DNA of 64,000 nucleotides from contig JADLEG010000164.1 in assembly GCA_020846275.1 (NCBI GenBank), positions 1 to 64,000 of the forward strand, given 5' to 3'. Origin of the DNA: Alphaproteobacteria bacterium (GTDB taxonomy: Bacteria; Pseudomonadota; Alphaproteobacteria; JAEULC01). Shown here piece by piece: positions 7,462-15,004 of this stretch. The position numbers were made by a program, and so were the translations under genes. How positions within the stretch are numbered: position 1 is the stretch's first letter; each line of letters starts with the position of its first letter. The notes under the pieces were generated by a model that was not told the DNA's origin, did no database searches, and saw only the letters and a program-made list of their open reading frames with translations.

Positions 7462-7551
7462 TCAGGGCTTCCACGACATCAGGCCACCGGCGGCGGCGAT
7501 GCTGAGACAGATCGTCGTGGCCCAGAGAAGCACGCCCCATGCCCAGCGCAT
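7462..7551 (-). CDS. Small single-pass membrane peptide (29 aa)
   Basis: The peptide begins Met-Arg-Trp-Ala-Trp-Gly-Val-Leu-Leu-Trp, continues as one hydrophobic helix and ends Ser-Trp-Lys-Pro. A GGGGGGATT ribosome site precedes the ATG by a good distance. Together with the 28-residue peptide at 7221-7307 it forms a tandem pair of similar single-helix peptides 154 bases apart. Function unknown. Confidence 0.45.
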   Translation of the reverse strand: MRWAWGVLLWATTICLSIAAAGGLMSWKP

Positions 7552-7704
7552 CGTTCAATCCCCCCTTGAATGGCATGATCGTCGCGCCCGTACTGTAGAC
7601 GAGGCGAATACGATGCGAGTGTGACCAGCGTGAGCGCGATTGAATGCGCCCGTGCCAATGCAACGCGTGCGTTTGCGGCTCGCCCGCTTTTTAATTTTTC
7701 CAGT

Positions 7705-7719
7705 AGGCACGTAGAATGC
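7705..7719 (+). promoter_or_regulatory. Possible sigma-54 promoter before PAS_5 gene
   Basis: The sequence A-GGCACG-TAGA-ATGC has GG and GC exactly 10 bases apart, a GGCACG -24 core and TGC at -12. The first -24 base (A for T) and the first -12 base (A for T) do not match. The predicted start near 7731 lies 33 bases before the PAS_5 ATG at 7764. Confidence 0.3.
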
Positions 7720-7763
7720 GGCGCGTTCGACCATCGGTTGCCCCCATCGTAGCTCGAGGGATC

Positions 7764-8270
7764 ATGGCCAGCTTCAAACTGATTTCGGCGACGCCCGTTC
7801 CGGTGGAGTACATCGCCAACACGAAGTTCGCCATTCTCTACGAGCGCTGGAACCAGCTTCGCGGCGCGCGCCGGATGCCGGCCGAGTTCGACCTGAGCAG
7901 CGGCGAGTTCGAGCCGATCATGGGCCGGATCCACGTGGTGGCCGTGGAGGGGCCGAAGCGATTCCGCTTTCGCCGGTACGGGACGCGCACGACCAATCCT
8001 GATCGCGCCGACATGACGGGAAAGACCACGCTGGATTTTCAAAGCCAGGAATATGCGAATACCGTCACCGAGCAGTACGAGCAGGTGCGGCAGTCAGGCG
8101 CGCCGTCGCTCTATGCGATCGAGGGGCTGGCGAACGACCGGCCTTATCGCTATGCCCGCCTGACCCTGCCGGTGTCGAGGAACGGCACCGACGTTTCGAC
8201 GCTGATCATCGCTTCGTTGCGGATCGAGGTGAGTACGCAGTTCGATCGCTGGGGGCCGTTGGAATTATAA
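7764..8270 (+). CDS. PAS_5 domain protein
   Basis: A 168-residue, probably cytoplasmic protein with a PAS_5-like pattern: Tyr-x-x-Trp-Asn-Gln-Leu-Arg-Gly-x-Arg-x-Met-Pro-Ala-Glu-Phe-Asp near the start, Phe-Arg-Phe-Arg-Arg-Tyr-Gly-Thr in the middle, and a C-terminal Leu-Pro-Val-Ser-Arg-Asn-Gly strand. The start at 7764 follows GAGGGATC. It is related in layout to the protein at 357-830. These small PAS proteins lack a joined output domain, so a partner is expected but not visible. Confidence 0.65.
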   Translation: MASFKLISATPVPVEYIANTKFAILYERWNQLRGARRMPAEFDLSSGEFEPIMGRIHVVAVEGPKRFRFRRYGTRTTNPDRADMTGKTTLDFQSQEYANTVTEQYEQVRQSGAPSLYAIEGLANDRPYRYARLTLPVSRNGTDVSTLIIASLRIEVSTQFDRWGPLEL

Positions 8271-8431
8271 AAAGAACAAGCCGTCGCCCGCCTCCGGCTA
8301 AGCCTGAGGGCGATCCCTGCCGCAGGGCCTTGTAAAGCCGGCCGAACACCGCTCCCGTGGAATAGGCAGATTGCTTTACAGCAGCATCGTCCCGGTGCAC
8401 GGGATTCGCGGAAATCCACCAACCAAACCGC

Positions 8432-8446
8432 TGGCATGGGAATTGC
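8432..8446 (+). promoter_or_regulatory. Sigma-54 (RpoN) promoter candidate
   Basis: TGGCAT-GGGAA-TTGC matches the sigma-54 -24/-12 consensus TGGCAC-N5-TTGC with a single mismatch and correct spacing. Transcription would start near 8458 and reach the small membrane protein gene at 8547. The 276-base stretch 8271-8546 holds no other feature that I can support. Confidence 0.5.
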
Positions 8447-8546
8447 GGTCCATCAATCGCCGGGCTAGGTCTGCGGGGGGATAGCCAGGCGACCTTGGCG
8501 TGCGTCGTCTCTCGAGACCCAAGCCCAATAATAATGCCCCAGAGGA

Positions 8547-8747
8547 ATGACCGGGACCCGATGGCCGGATCATGGCGGTGACGTCGTGCGTGACGAAGAG
8601 TACAAGGGCAGCCGATCCCGACGCGTTCGCCGGCGCCAGCGTCGATCCAAGCAGGTCCTGGCAGGATTGGCGACTGTCGGAACGGCCCTGGCCGTCCTTG
8701 GATGCCTGGCGATCGGCCTGATCAGCGCGGGCGGCCTTTTCAACTAG
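8547..8747 (+). CDS. Small basic membrane protein
   Basis: A 66-residue reading frame: a polar, then very basic N-terminal part (Arg-Ser-Arg-Arg-Val-Arg-Arg-Arg-Gln-Arg-Arg-Ser-Lys, about 23-35) followed by one transmembrane helix (about 38-63). The basic block before the helix predicts a cytoplasmic N-terminus. The AGAGGA before the ATG is too close for an ideal ribosome site; a GTG start at 8586 is possible. It lies downstream of the sigma-54-like site at 8432. No family recognised. Confidence 0.4.
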   Translation: MTGTRWPDHGGDVVRDEEYKGSRSRRVRRRQRRSKQVLAGLATVGTALAVLGCLAIGLISAGGLFN

Positions 8748-8832
8748 CGCGGCGGCCTCCCCAATCTCCTCCCTGCGGCGCTTGACGCTACACCGCGGTC
8801 CGCGCGTGGCCTCGCTGCAGCATCGGGAAAGC

Positions 8833-8943
8833 ATGGCCGACCACGAGCGCCTGGTCGCGATCGAGCGCCGGCTGGCGTGCAAGGCGTGCGGCAATCGGGA
8901 GATGAACTCGCTCGGCGTGCGAAGGATCGAGCGGAACGCCTAA
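8833..8943 (+). CDS. Possible small Cys-x-x-Cys protein (36 aa)
   Basis: A 36-residue frame: a charged helix, then Cys-Lys-Ala-Cys-Gly-Asn-Arg-Glu, resembling half of a small zinc ribbon, and a basic end. The ribosome site (GGGAAAGC) is weak, and the frame stays open upstream through an Arg/Leu-rich stretch, so the start is uncertain. Listed because Cys-x-x-Cys-Gly tails are common in tiny alphaproteobacterial proteins. Confidence 0.3.
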   Translation: MADHERLVAIERRLACKACGNREMNSLGVRRIERNA

Positions 8944-8950
8944 GGCGCGT

Positions 8951-9061
8951 TCAGCTCACGCCGTAGGTCTTCGCAAAGGCCGTCACGAACAGTGTCGCCG
9001 CCAGGATGCAAATGGCTAGGAACAGCCGGCGGGCGCGTTTGCCCTCATCGTATTGGTACAC
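8951..9061 (-). CDS. Small membrane peptide (36 aa, GTG start)
   Basis: The peptide has a charged start (Tyr-Gln-Tyr-Asp-Glu-Gly-Lys-Arg-Ala-Arg-Arg), one hydrophobic helix (about residues 13-29) and a short tail ending Tyr-Gly-Val-Ser. It begins with GTG seven bases after GGAGA. It ends eight bases after the plus-strand 36-residue frame at 8833. It follows another small membrane peptide gene (9087-9176) on the same strand. No family recognised. Confidence 0.4.
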   Translation of the reverse strand: MYQYDEGKRARRLFLAICILAATLFVTAFAKTYGVS

Positions 9062-9086
9062 CGTCGTCTCCCCACGCCGACCCCGT

Positions 9087-9176
9087 CTAGTGAATCGCCC
9101 GGCGCTCCCAGCGGCTCAGATAGTCGGCGGCCGTAATGAACATCAGGGCTATGACAAAGCCGACAAAACGAAACAT
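9087..9176 (-). CDS. Small membrane peptide (29 aa)
   Basis: The peptide begins Met-Phe-Arg-Phe-Val-Gly-Phe-Val-Ile-Ala-Leu-Met-Phe-Ile and ends in a charged tail, Ser-Arg-Trp-Glu-Arg-Arg-Ala-Ile-His. GGGAGCAGGGGC gives a good ribosome site. The gene lies 25 bases upstream of the 36-residue peptide gene, so the two may form a small transcript just after tRNA-Lys. Function unknown. Confidence 0.42.
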   Translation of the reverse strand: MFRFVGFVIALMFITAADYLSRWERRAIH

Positions 9177-9276
9177 GCCCCTGCTCCCAGGCATGTACTG
9201 GCGTCCCAGTTTCCGAATGCTTTGGTCCGGGCAAAGGTTCCGAGTCGGGACAAAAAAACTGAGGCGGCTTGCAGTG

Positions 9277-9351
9277 TGGTGAGCCCGCTGGGGATCGAAC
9301 CCAGGACCCTCTGATTAAAAGTCAGATGCTCTACCGCTGAGCTACGGGCTC
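9277..9351 (-). tRNA. tRNA-Lys (UUU anticodon)
   Basis: A complete cloverleaf on the minus strand: acceptor GAGCCCG/CGGGCTC, D arm GCTC/GAGC with a short loop, anticodon arm TCTGA-CTTTTAA-TCAGA giving anticodon UUU, T arm CTGGG-TTCGATC-CCCAG, discriminator A and an encoded CCA (75 bases with CCA). Seven T residues on the minus strand (9258-9252), about 20 bases past the gene, probably mark the end of its transcript. Confidence 0.97.
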
Positions 9352-9422
9352 GTCCGCGAGGGTTCGGGCGGTGTTCATAGGCCCCGGGCGGCGGCGGGTC
9401 AAATGCCCCTTGGGGGCGCCGG

Positions 9423-10019
9423 TCACTCGTCCGGCGGCGCGGGTTCCGGCTTGAAGGTCTGCATCAGGCGGGCGGCGCCGCCGTTCTTCCGCTCCAGGGC
9501 AAACCGGTCGCGCAGCTGGCCGGCCACGCGCGGCGATACGAAATGGCTGACATCGCCGCCCAGGCGGCCGATTTCCTTCACGAAGCGCGAGGCGATGAAT
9601 TGCTGGCGTTCGGATGCCATCAGGAACACCGTCTCCACCGCCGGGTTCATGATGGCATTCATCCCGGCCATCTGAAACTCGTATTCGAAATCCGAGACGG
9701 CGCGCAGCCCGCGGATGATCACCCGGGCGCCGACCGAAACGGTGAAGTCCATCAAGAGGTTGTCGAAGGGGCGCACCTCGACGCGCTGGCTCAGCCGATC
9801 GTTTGGCCCGTCGCCCTCCAGGTGTGCGATCTCCTCGCGCACCATCGCCAGGCGCTCCTCGAAGGTGAATAGCGGTCCCTTGCCGGCGTTTATCGCCACC
9901 CCGACCACCAGGCGGTCGACCATGCGCGTGGCGCGGCGGATGATGTCACCGTGCCCGCGATGGATCGGGTCGAACGTGCCGGGGTAGACCCCGATCCTTT
10001 CCTTAGGCGCCATCCGCAT
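9423..10019 (-). CDS. coaD: Phosphopantetheine adenylyltransferase
   Basis: CoaD makes dephospho-CoA from 4'-phosphopantetheine and ATP, the fourth step of CoA synthesis. The 198-residue protein has the nucleotidyltransferase motif Gly-Thr-Phe-Asp-Pro-Ile-His-x-Gly-His near its start, Ile-Ile-Arg-Gly-Leu-Arg in the middle, and an Ile-Ala-Ser-Arg-Phe-Val-Lys-Glu segment at the second HIGH-family motif position. It is longer than the usual about 165 residues, mainly at the C-terminus. The ATG at 10019 lies inside the end of gyrA (17-base overlap) behind a GGAG, so translation is probably coupled. Confidence 0.93.
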   Translation of the reverse strand: MRMAPKERIGVYPGTFDPIHRGHGDIIRRATRMVDRLVVGVAINAGKGPLFTFEERLAMVREEIAHLEGDGPNDRLSQRVEVRPFDNLLMDFTVSVGARVIIRGLRAVSDFEYEFQMAGMNAIMNPAVETVFLMASERQQFIASRFVKEIGRLGGDVSHFVSPRVAGQLRDRFALERKNGGAARLMQTFKPEPAPPDE

Positions 10020-12795
10020 CGGCTCCGTTTGCGTGGGGACCGGCGCCGTCGCCCGCGCCGCCGGGGCTGTGCGCGCCGCCATTGCCATTGCCAGGCTCCT
10101 CGGCGCCCTCGTCGCTCAGCCGGCTGACCGACACCACGCGCTCGACGTCGCCGACCTTGAACACCGTGACGCCCTGGGTCTTGCGCCCGGCCACGCGGAT
10201 GTCGTTGACCGGGCAGCGGATGATCTGCCCGCCGTCGGTGACCAGCACGATGTGGTCCTTGTCCTTCACCGGGAAGGTCGCCACGACCCGCCCGTTCTTC
10301 TCGGTCACCTCGATGTTGGCGATGCCCTGGCCGCCGCGGCCGGCGACGCGATACTCGTAGGCCGAGCTGCGCTTGCCGAAGCCCTTCTCGGTGATCGCCA
10401 GCAGGAAGTCCTGCATCTCCTCCATCTCGGCCATGCGCTCGCGCGACAGGGTGACGGTGGCGTCCGACGGCGCCTCGTCGGCCTCGGGCTCGACGATCTC
10501 CGCCTCGAGATCCGTGTCGCCGCGCTTGGCGCGCTGGAGCCGCAGGAAGGCGTTGCGCTCCTCGACGCTGAAATCGGCATGGCGAAGGATCGACATCGAG
10601 ATCACCTCGTCGTCCTTCGTGAGCTTGATGCCGCGCACGCCCGTGGACGTGCGGCCGGCGAAGACGCGGACGTCCGAGACCGGGAAGCGGATGCACTTGC
10701 CGCCGCGCGCCGCCAGCAGCACGTCGTCCGCCTCGGTGCAGGGCTGGACGGCGATCAGCCGCTCGCCGCCCTCCTCCAGCTTCATCGCGATCTTGCCGTT
10801 CGACTTGATGTCGGCGAAGTCGCTGAGCGCGTTGCGCCGCACGTTGCCGGTCGAGGTCGCGAACATGATGTGCGCGTTGGCCGCGCGCGCGTCCTCGGGC
10901 ATCGGCATCAGCGTGGTGATGGTCTCGCCCTCGTCCAGCGGCAGCAGGTTGACCAGCGCCTTGCCGCGCGCCTGCGGGTTGCCCAGCGGCAGGCGGTAGA
11001 CCTTCATCCGGTAGGCCATGCCCTTGGACGAGAAGAACACCATCGCGTCGTGGGTATTGGCGATGAAGACGCGGCTGACCGCATCCTCCTCGCGCGTCGC
11101 CATGCCGGCCCGCCCGCGCCCGCCGCGGCGCTGGGCGCGATAGGCGCTGAGCGGCACGCGCTTGATGTAGCCGCCGAGGGTGACCGTGACGACCATGTCC
11201 TCGCGCTGGATCAGGTCCTCGATGTCGGTCTCGTCCTCCTGCGCCTCGATCGTCGTGCGGCGGGGCGTGGCGAACTGCTCCTTCATCTGGACCAGCTCGT
11301 CGCGCAGGATGCCCATCAGCTTGCTGCGCGACTCCAGTATCTCCAGATACTCGCTGATCTGCTTGGCGAGGCCGTCCAGCTCCTCGGCGATCTTCTCGCG
11401 CTCGAGCCCGGTCAGGCGCTGCAGCCGCAGTTCCAGAATCGCGCGCGCCTGGGCGTCCGACAGGCGGTAGGTGCCGTCCGCCTCGACCCGATGGCTGGGA
11501 TCGTCGATCAGCGCGATCAGCGGCGCGACCGATTCCGCCGGCCAGCTCCGCGCCATCAGCTTGGTGCGCGCCTCGACCGGGTCGGGCGAGGAGCGGATGA
11601 GCTGGATGACCGGGTCGATGTTGGCGACCGCGATCGCCAGCCCGACCAGGATATGGGCGCGGTCGCGCGCCTTGCCCAGCTCGAAGATGGTGCGTCGGCG
11701 GATCACCTGCTCGCGGAACGTCACGAAGGCGGCGATGATGGACTTGAGGTCCAGCAGCTCGGGTCGCCCGCCGTTCAGCGCCAGCGCATTGATGCCGAAG
11801 CTGATCTGAAGCTGGCTGTGACGGTAGAGCTGGTTCAGCACCACCTCGGGCACCGCCTCCCGCTTCAGCTCGATCACCACGCGCAAGCCTTCGCGGTCGC
11901 TTTCGTCGCGCAGGTCCGAGATTCCCTCGATCACCTTCTCGCGCACCAGCTCGCCGATGCGCTCGACCATGCGGGCCTTGTTGACCTGGTAGGGTATCTC
12001 GGTGACCACGATGGCCCAGCGGTCCTTGCGGATTTCTTCGACCGTCGCGCGCGAGCGGATGATGATCGAGCCACGGCCGAGGTGGAACCCGGCGCGAATG
12101 CCCACGGTGCCCAGGATGATGCCGCCGGTGGGAAAATCCGGGCCCGGCACCTTCTCGATCAGCTCGTCGATCGTGATGTCGTTGTTGTCGATATAGGCGC
12201 AGCAGGCGTCGATCACCTCGCCCAGGTTGTGGGTCGGGATGTTGGTCGCCATGCCCACGGCGATCCCGCCGGCCCCGTTGACCAGCAGGTTCGGGAAGCG
12301 CGCCGGCAGCACGACCGGCTCGCGCTCGGACTCGTCGTAGTTCGGCTGGAAGTTGACCGTGTCCCGGTCGATGTCCTCGAGCAGCGCGTCGGCGGCGCGC
12401 GCGAGTCTCGCCTCGGTATAGCGCTGGGCCGCCGGCGGATCGCCGTCCATGGAGCCGAAATTCCCCTGGCCGTCGATCAGGGGCAGGCGCATCGAGAAGT
12501 CCTGCGCCAGGCGCACCATCGCATCATAGATCGCGGCGTCGCCATGCGGGTGATACTTGCCCATCACGTCGCCGACGATGCGCGCCGACTTGCGGTAGGG
12601 CTTGTTGTAGTCGTAGCCGGCTTCCTTCATCGCGTAGAGGATGCGGCGATGGACCGGTTTCAGCCCGTCGCGCACGTCGGGCAGCGCGCGCGACACGATC
12701 ACGCTCATCGCGTAGTCGAGATAGGACCGCCGCATTTCCTCTTCGAGGCTTACGGGCGCGATGTCGAAGGGCGGCGGCGTCGGCTGCGTGGTCAC
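10003..12795 (-). CDS. gyrA: DNA gyrase subunit A
   Basis: About 930 residues: breakage-reunion domain with the catalytic Tyr in Ala-Ala-Gln-Arg-Tyr-Thr, then six beta-pinwheel blades in the C-terminal half, including a Gln-Arg-Arg-Gly-Gly-Arg-Gly box. The GTG at 12795 was chosen because it gives the usual short leader before Asp-Ile-Ala-Pro-Val-Ser; an earlier GTG at 12879 would add 28 unconserved residues. In the quinolone pocket the sequence is Gly-Asp-Ala-Ala-Ile-Tyr-Asp, with Ala where E. coli has Ser83. The C-terminal tail is Gly/Asn/Ala-rich. It is followed by coaD in a coupled arrangement. Confidence 0.97.
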   Translation of the reverse strand: MTTQPTPPPFDIAPVSLEEEMRRSYLDYAMSVIVSRALPDVRDGLKPVHRRILYAMKEAGYDYNKPYRKSARIVGDVMGKYHPHGDAAIYDAMVRLAQDFSMRLPLIDGQGNFGSMDGDPPAAQRYTEARLARAADALLEDIDRDTVNFQPNYDESEREPVVLPARFPNLLVNGAGGIAVGMATNIPTHNLGEVIDACCAYIDNNDITIDELIEKVPGPDFPTGGIILGTVGIRAGFHLGRGSIIIRSRATVEEIRKDRWAIVVTEIPYQVNKARMVERIGELVREKVIEGISDLRDESDREGLRVVIELKREAVPEVVLNQLYRHSQLQISFGINALALNGGRPELLDLKSIIAAFVTFREQVIRRRTIFELGKARDRAHILVGLAIAVANIDPVIQLIRSSPDPVEARTKLMARSWPAESVAPLIALIDDPSHRVEADGTYRLSDAQARAILELRLQRLTGLEREKIAEELDGLAKQISEYLEILESRSKLMGILRDELVQMKEQFATPRRTTIEAQEDETDIEDLIQREDMVVTVTLGGYIKRVPLSAYRAQRRGGRGRAGMATREEDAVSRVFIANTHDAMVFFSSKGMAYRMKVYRLPLGNPQARGKALVNLLPLDEGETITTLMPMPEDARAANAHIMFATSTGNVRRNALSDFADIKSNGKIAMKLEEGGERLIAVQPCTEADDVLLAARGGKCIRFPVSDVRVFAGRTSTGVRGIKLTKDDEVISMSILRHADFSVEERNAFLRLQRAKRGDTDLEAEIVEPEADEAPSDATVTLSRERMAEMEEMQDFLLAITEKGFGKRSSAYEYRVAGRGGQGIANIEVTEKNGRVVATFPVKDKDHIVLVTDGGQIIRCPVNDIRVAGRKTQGVTVFKVGDVERVVSVSRLSDEGAEEPGNGNGGAHSPGGAGDGAGPHANGADADGA

Positions 12796-12877
12796 GCGGA
12801 TTTTCCCGGCGGCGATTTCGGACGATCGGTTGCGGCGCGTTTCCGGCCCTGAAGGACCTGTTTTTCGGAGGCTCGGC

Positions 12878-12895
12878 ACACCCCGCCAGGGGTGT
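12878..12895 (-). other. Hairpin in gyrA leader
   Basis: ACACCCC and GGGGTGT form a perfect 7-base stem around GCCA. It lies between the candidate gyrA promoter and the GTG start, in the 5' leader. A role in translation or attenuation is possible but not shown. It also covers the alternative upstream GTG at 12879, which makes that start less likely. Confidence 0.35.
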
Positions 12896-12922
12896 CCGCA
12901 GGACCCCGGAATTTGACGGATT

Positions 12923-12951
12923 TTCTAGCAGATTCTGCACCTGCGAACAAT
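12923..12951 (-). promoter_or_regulatory. Candidate gyrA promoter
   Basis: On the minus strand TTGTTC and TAGAAA are 17 bases apart, which would start transcription around 12915, about 120 bases before the gyrA GTG. The matches to sigma-70 consensus are moderate (3/6 and 4/6). The surrounding DNA is less GC-rich than its neighbours, as expected for a promoter region. Confidence 0.35.
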
Positions 12952-13164
12952 GCTTTGTAGCACCGTCCGCCTGGGGATAACTATTTGATTTGGCCAGTCT
13001 TTTTTGATGAATTTCTGGAGCTGCAACGGTCCGGCGATTCGAGGTCAGGAAAGCCTCTGCGACGCCGCTTTCCGGGGCCCCCGGCGCCGCTTGATAGCCC
13101 TGGTCGGCCTCGCTAGTGTCAGCCCGCGCATGCTCGGCGATTCCCGCCGGTTCGGAGTGGCTTC
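12952..13164. other. Intergenic region, gyrA to cysteine synthase
   Basis: With the gyrA leader this forms a 369-base gap between divergent genes. It must carry the promoter of the cysteine synthase gene. I see no riboswitch, hairpin terminator or repeat in it and no small reading frame with a convincing ribosome site. Confidence 0.4.
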
Positions 13165-14166
13165 ATGGACATTCGCGACGGGTTCATCGAGACGATCGGC
13201 AATACGCCGCTGATCAAGCTGCGCAAGGCATCCGCGCTGACGGGCTGCACCATTCTCGGCAAGGCGGAGTTCCTCAATCCCGGCGGATCGGTCAAGGACC
13301 GGGCGGCGCTGGCGATCGTGCGGCACGCGGAGAAGACCGGCGCGCTGCGCAAGGGCGGCGTGATCGTCGAGGGCACGGCCGGCAACACCGGCATCGGCCT
13401 GGCTCTGGTGGGCAACGCGCGCGGCTACCGCTCGGTGATCGTCATCCCGGAAACGCAGTCGCAGGAGAAGAGGGACATGCTGCGGCTGTGCGGCGCCGAG
13501 CTGCGCGAGGTGCCGGCGGTGCCCTACAAGGACCCCAACAACTACGTCCATGTGTCCGAACGCCTGGCCAAGGAGCTGAACAAAAGCGAACCGAACGGCG
13601 CGATCTGGGCGCAGCAGTTCGACAACGTCGCCAACCGCGACGGCCACTACCGCACGACCGGCCCGGAGATCTGGCAGCAGACCGACGGCAAGATCGACGG
13701 ATTCACCTGCTCGGTCGGCACCGGCGGCACGCTGGCGGGCATCGCGATGGCGTTGAAGGAGCGCAACAAGAACGTGCGCATCGTCTGCTCGGACCCGATG
13801 GGTGCCGCGCTCTACGAGTACTACAAGCACGGCACCTTGAAGGCCGAGGGCAGCTCGATCACCGAGGGTATCGGCCAGGGCCGCATCACCAAGAACCTGG
13901 AGGGGGCGCCGATCGACGACGCCTACCAGGTGACCGACGAGGCGTGGCTGCCGATCCTGTTCGACCTCGTGCGCGAGGAGGGGCTGGTGCTGGGCGGATC
14001 GTCCGGCCTCAACGTCGCCGGCGCGATGCGGCTCGCCAAGGAGATGGGGCCGGGCCACACGATCGTCACCATCCTGTGTGACGGCGGACAGCGCTACCAG
14101 AGCAAGCTGTTCAACCCCGCCTTCCTGCGGTCGAAGAATCTGCCAACGCCGCCCTGGATGAAATGA
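13165..14166 (+). CDS. Cysteine synthase (O-acetylserine sulfhydrylase)
   Basis: A 333-residue PLP enzyme of fold type II that makes cysteine from O-acetylserine and sulfide. PLP Lys44 lies in Asn-Pro-Gly-Gly-Ser-Val-Lys-Asp-Arg; the substrate loop Gly-Thr-Ala-Gly-Asn-Thr-Gly-Ile and the phosphate loop Gly-Thr-Gly-Gly-Thr are intact. The C-terminus (Lys-Ser-Lys-Leu-Phe-Asn-Pro) resembles the group often called CysK/CysM-like cysteine synthase A. The TAG-free start MDIRDGFIETIGNTPL agrees with the family. It opens a run of sulfur-related genes. CysK versus CysM cannot be settled here. Confidence 0.9.
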   Translation: MDIRDGFIETIGNTPLIKLRKASALTGCTILGKAEFLNPGGSVKDRAALAIVRHAEKTGALRKGGVIVEGTAGNTGIGLALVGNARGYRSVIVIPETQSQEKRDMLRLCGAELREVPAVPYKDPNNYVHVSERLAKELNKSEPNGAIWAQQFDNVANRDGHYRTTGPEIWQQTDGKIDGFTCSVGTGGTLAGIAMALKERNKNVRIVCSDPMGAALYEYYKHGTLKAEGSSITEGIGQGRITKNLEGAPIDDAYQVTDEAWLPILFDLVREEGLVLGGSSGLNVAGAMRLAKEMGPGHTIVTILCDGGQRYQSKLFNPAFLRSKNLPTPPWMK

Positions 14167-14171
14167 ACGCC

Positions 14172-14252
14172 GCTTCCTCATCCTTCGACAGGCTCAGGAT
14201 GAGGAAGCATGGAGCCCCCCAACCTCCGCACCCTGAGTTTGTCGAAGGGTGA
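14172..14252. repeat. REP-like palindromic repeat
   Basis: CTTCCTCATCC and GGATGAGGAAG form an 11-base stem, followed by an inverted partial copy (CCCTGAGTTTGTCGAAGGG). The loop core TTCGACARGCTCAGG recurs at 38405-38473 and 40632-40728. Such dispersed intergenic palindromes are common in alphaproteobacteria. This copy lies between the cysteine synthase and alaX genes. Confidence 0.7.
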
Positions 14253-14267
14253 CAGGGTACCCCACCG

Positions 14268-14990
14268 ATGCCGACCGAACTCGTCTTCCGCGCCGATCCC
14301 TATGCCAAGTCCTGTCCCGCGACGGTGACGTCGGTCGAGCCGCGCGGCGTGGTGCTGGACCGCACGGTGTTCTATCCCACCGGCGGCGGCCAGCCGGGCG
14401 ACCAGGGGCTGCTGCGCCTGGCCGACGGCACGACGCTGCGCGTGGTCGACGCCGTCAAGGGTGAAGGGCCGGACAGCGTGGTCCACGTGCTGGAACCGGG
14501 TGCGAGCGCGCCCGCGCCCGGCACCCCCGTCACCGCCGAACTCGACTGGGAGCGGCGTCACCGGCACATGCGGATGCACACCTGCCTGCACCTGCTGTCG
14601 GCGGTGCTGCCCTACCCCGTGACCGGCGGGCAGGTCGCGGCCGACAAAGGGCGCCTCGACTTCGACATCCCCGAGGCGACCTTGGAAAAGGAGGCGGTCA
14701 CCGAGAAGGTGAACGCGCTGATCGCGGCGGACCATGCCGTGACCACGCGCTGGATCACCGACGCGGAACTCGCCCAGCAGCCCGAGCTCGTGAAGACCAT
14801 GGCGGTCAAGCCGCCCACGGGCCACGGGCGCGTTCGCCTGATCGAGGTGGCCGGCCTGGACCTGCAGCCCTGCGGCGGCACGCATGTCGCGCGCACCGGC
14901 GAGATCGGCCGGGTCGAGGTGACGAAGATCGAGAAGAAGGGCCGCATCAACCGCCGCGTCGTGATAGGTTTCGCCGACAACAAGTTATAG
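14268..14990 (+). CDS. Alanyl-tRNA editing protein (AlaX type)
   Basis: A 240-residue free-standing editing domain related to the AlaRS editing and C-terminal half; it hydrolyses Ser- or Gly-mischarged tRNA-Ala. The zinc site is visible as His104-x3-His108 (His-Thr-Cys-Leu-His) together with Cys202-Gly-Gly-Thr-His206. The Gly-Gly-Gly-Gln-Pro-Gly-Asp motif near residue 40 is typical of AlaX proteins that keep the glycine-rich N-terminal part (AlaX-M type). It is followed after 14 bases by the sulfurtransferase gene, suggesting one transcript. Confidence 0.9.
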   Translation: MPTELVFRADPYAKSCPATVTSVEPRGVVLDRTVFYPTGGGQPGDQGLLRLADGTTLRVVDAVKGEGPDSVVHVLEPGASAPAPGTPVTAELDWERRHRHMRMHTCLHLLSAVLPYPVTGGQVAADKGRLDFDIPEATLEKEAVTEKVNALIAADHAVTTRWITDAELAQQPELVKTMAVKPPTGHGRVRLIEVAGLDLQPCGGTHVARTGEIGRVEVTKIEKKGRINRRVVIGFADNKL

Positions 14991-15004
14991 GCCGAGGAAA
15001 CGCC

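Noticed and set aside
8376..8894. A 172-codon minus-strand frame across 8376-8894.
   Set aside because: Arg/Ser-rich with no recognisable pattern; the small plus-strand genes here have better support.
10033..12852. A very long plus-strand open frame (over 900 codons) opposite gyrA.
   Set aside because: It is the GC-rich antisense shadow of gyrA: Ala/Arg/His/Asp-rich, with no domain pattern.
14172..14252. The hairpin after the cysteine synthase gene as a plain terminator.
   Set aside because: It lacks a T-run and its core recurs at two other loci, so a dispersed repeat is the better description.
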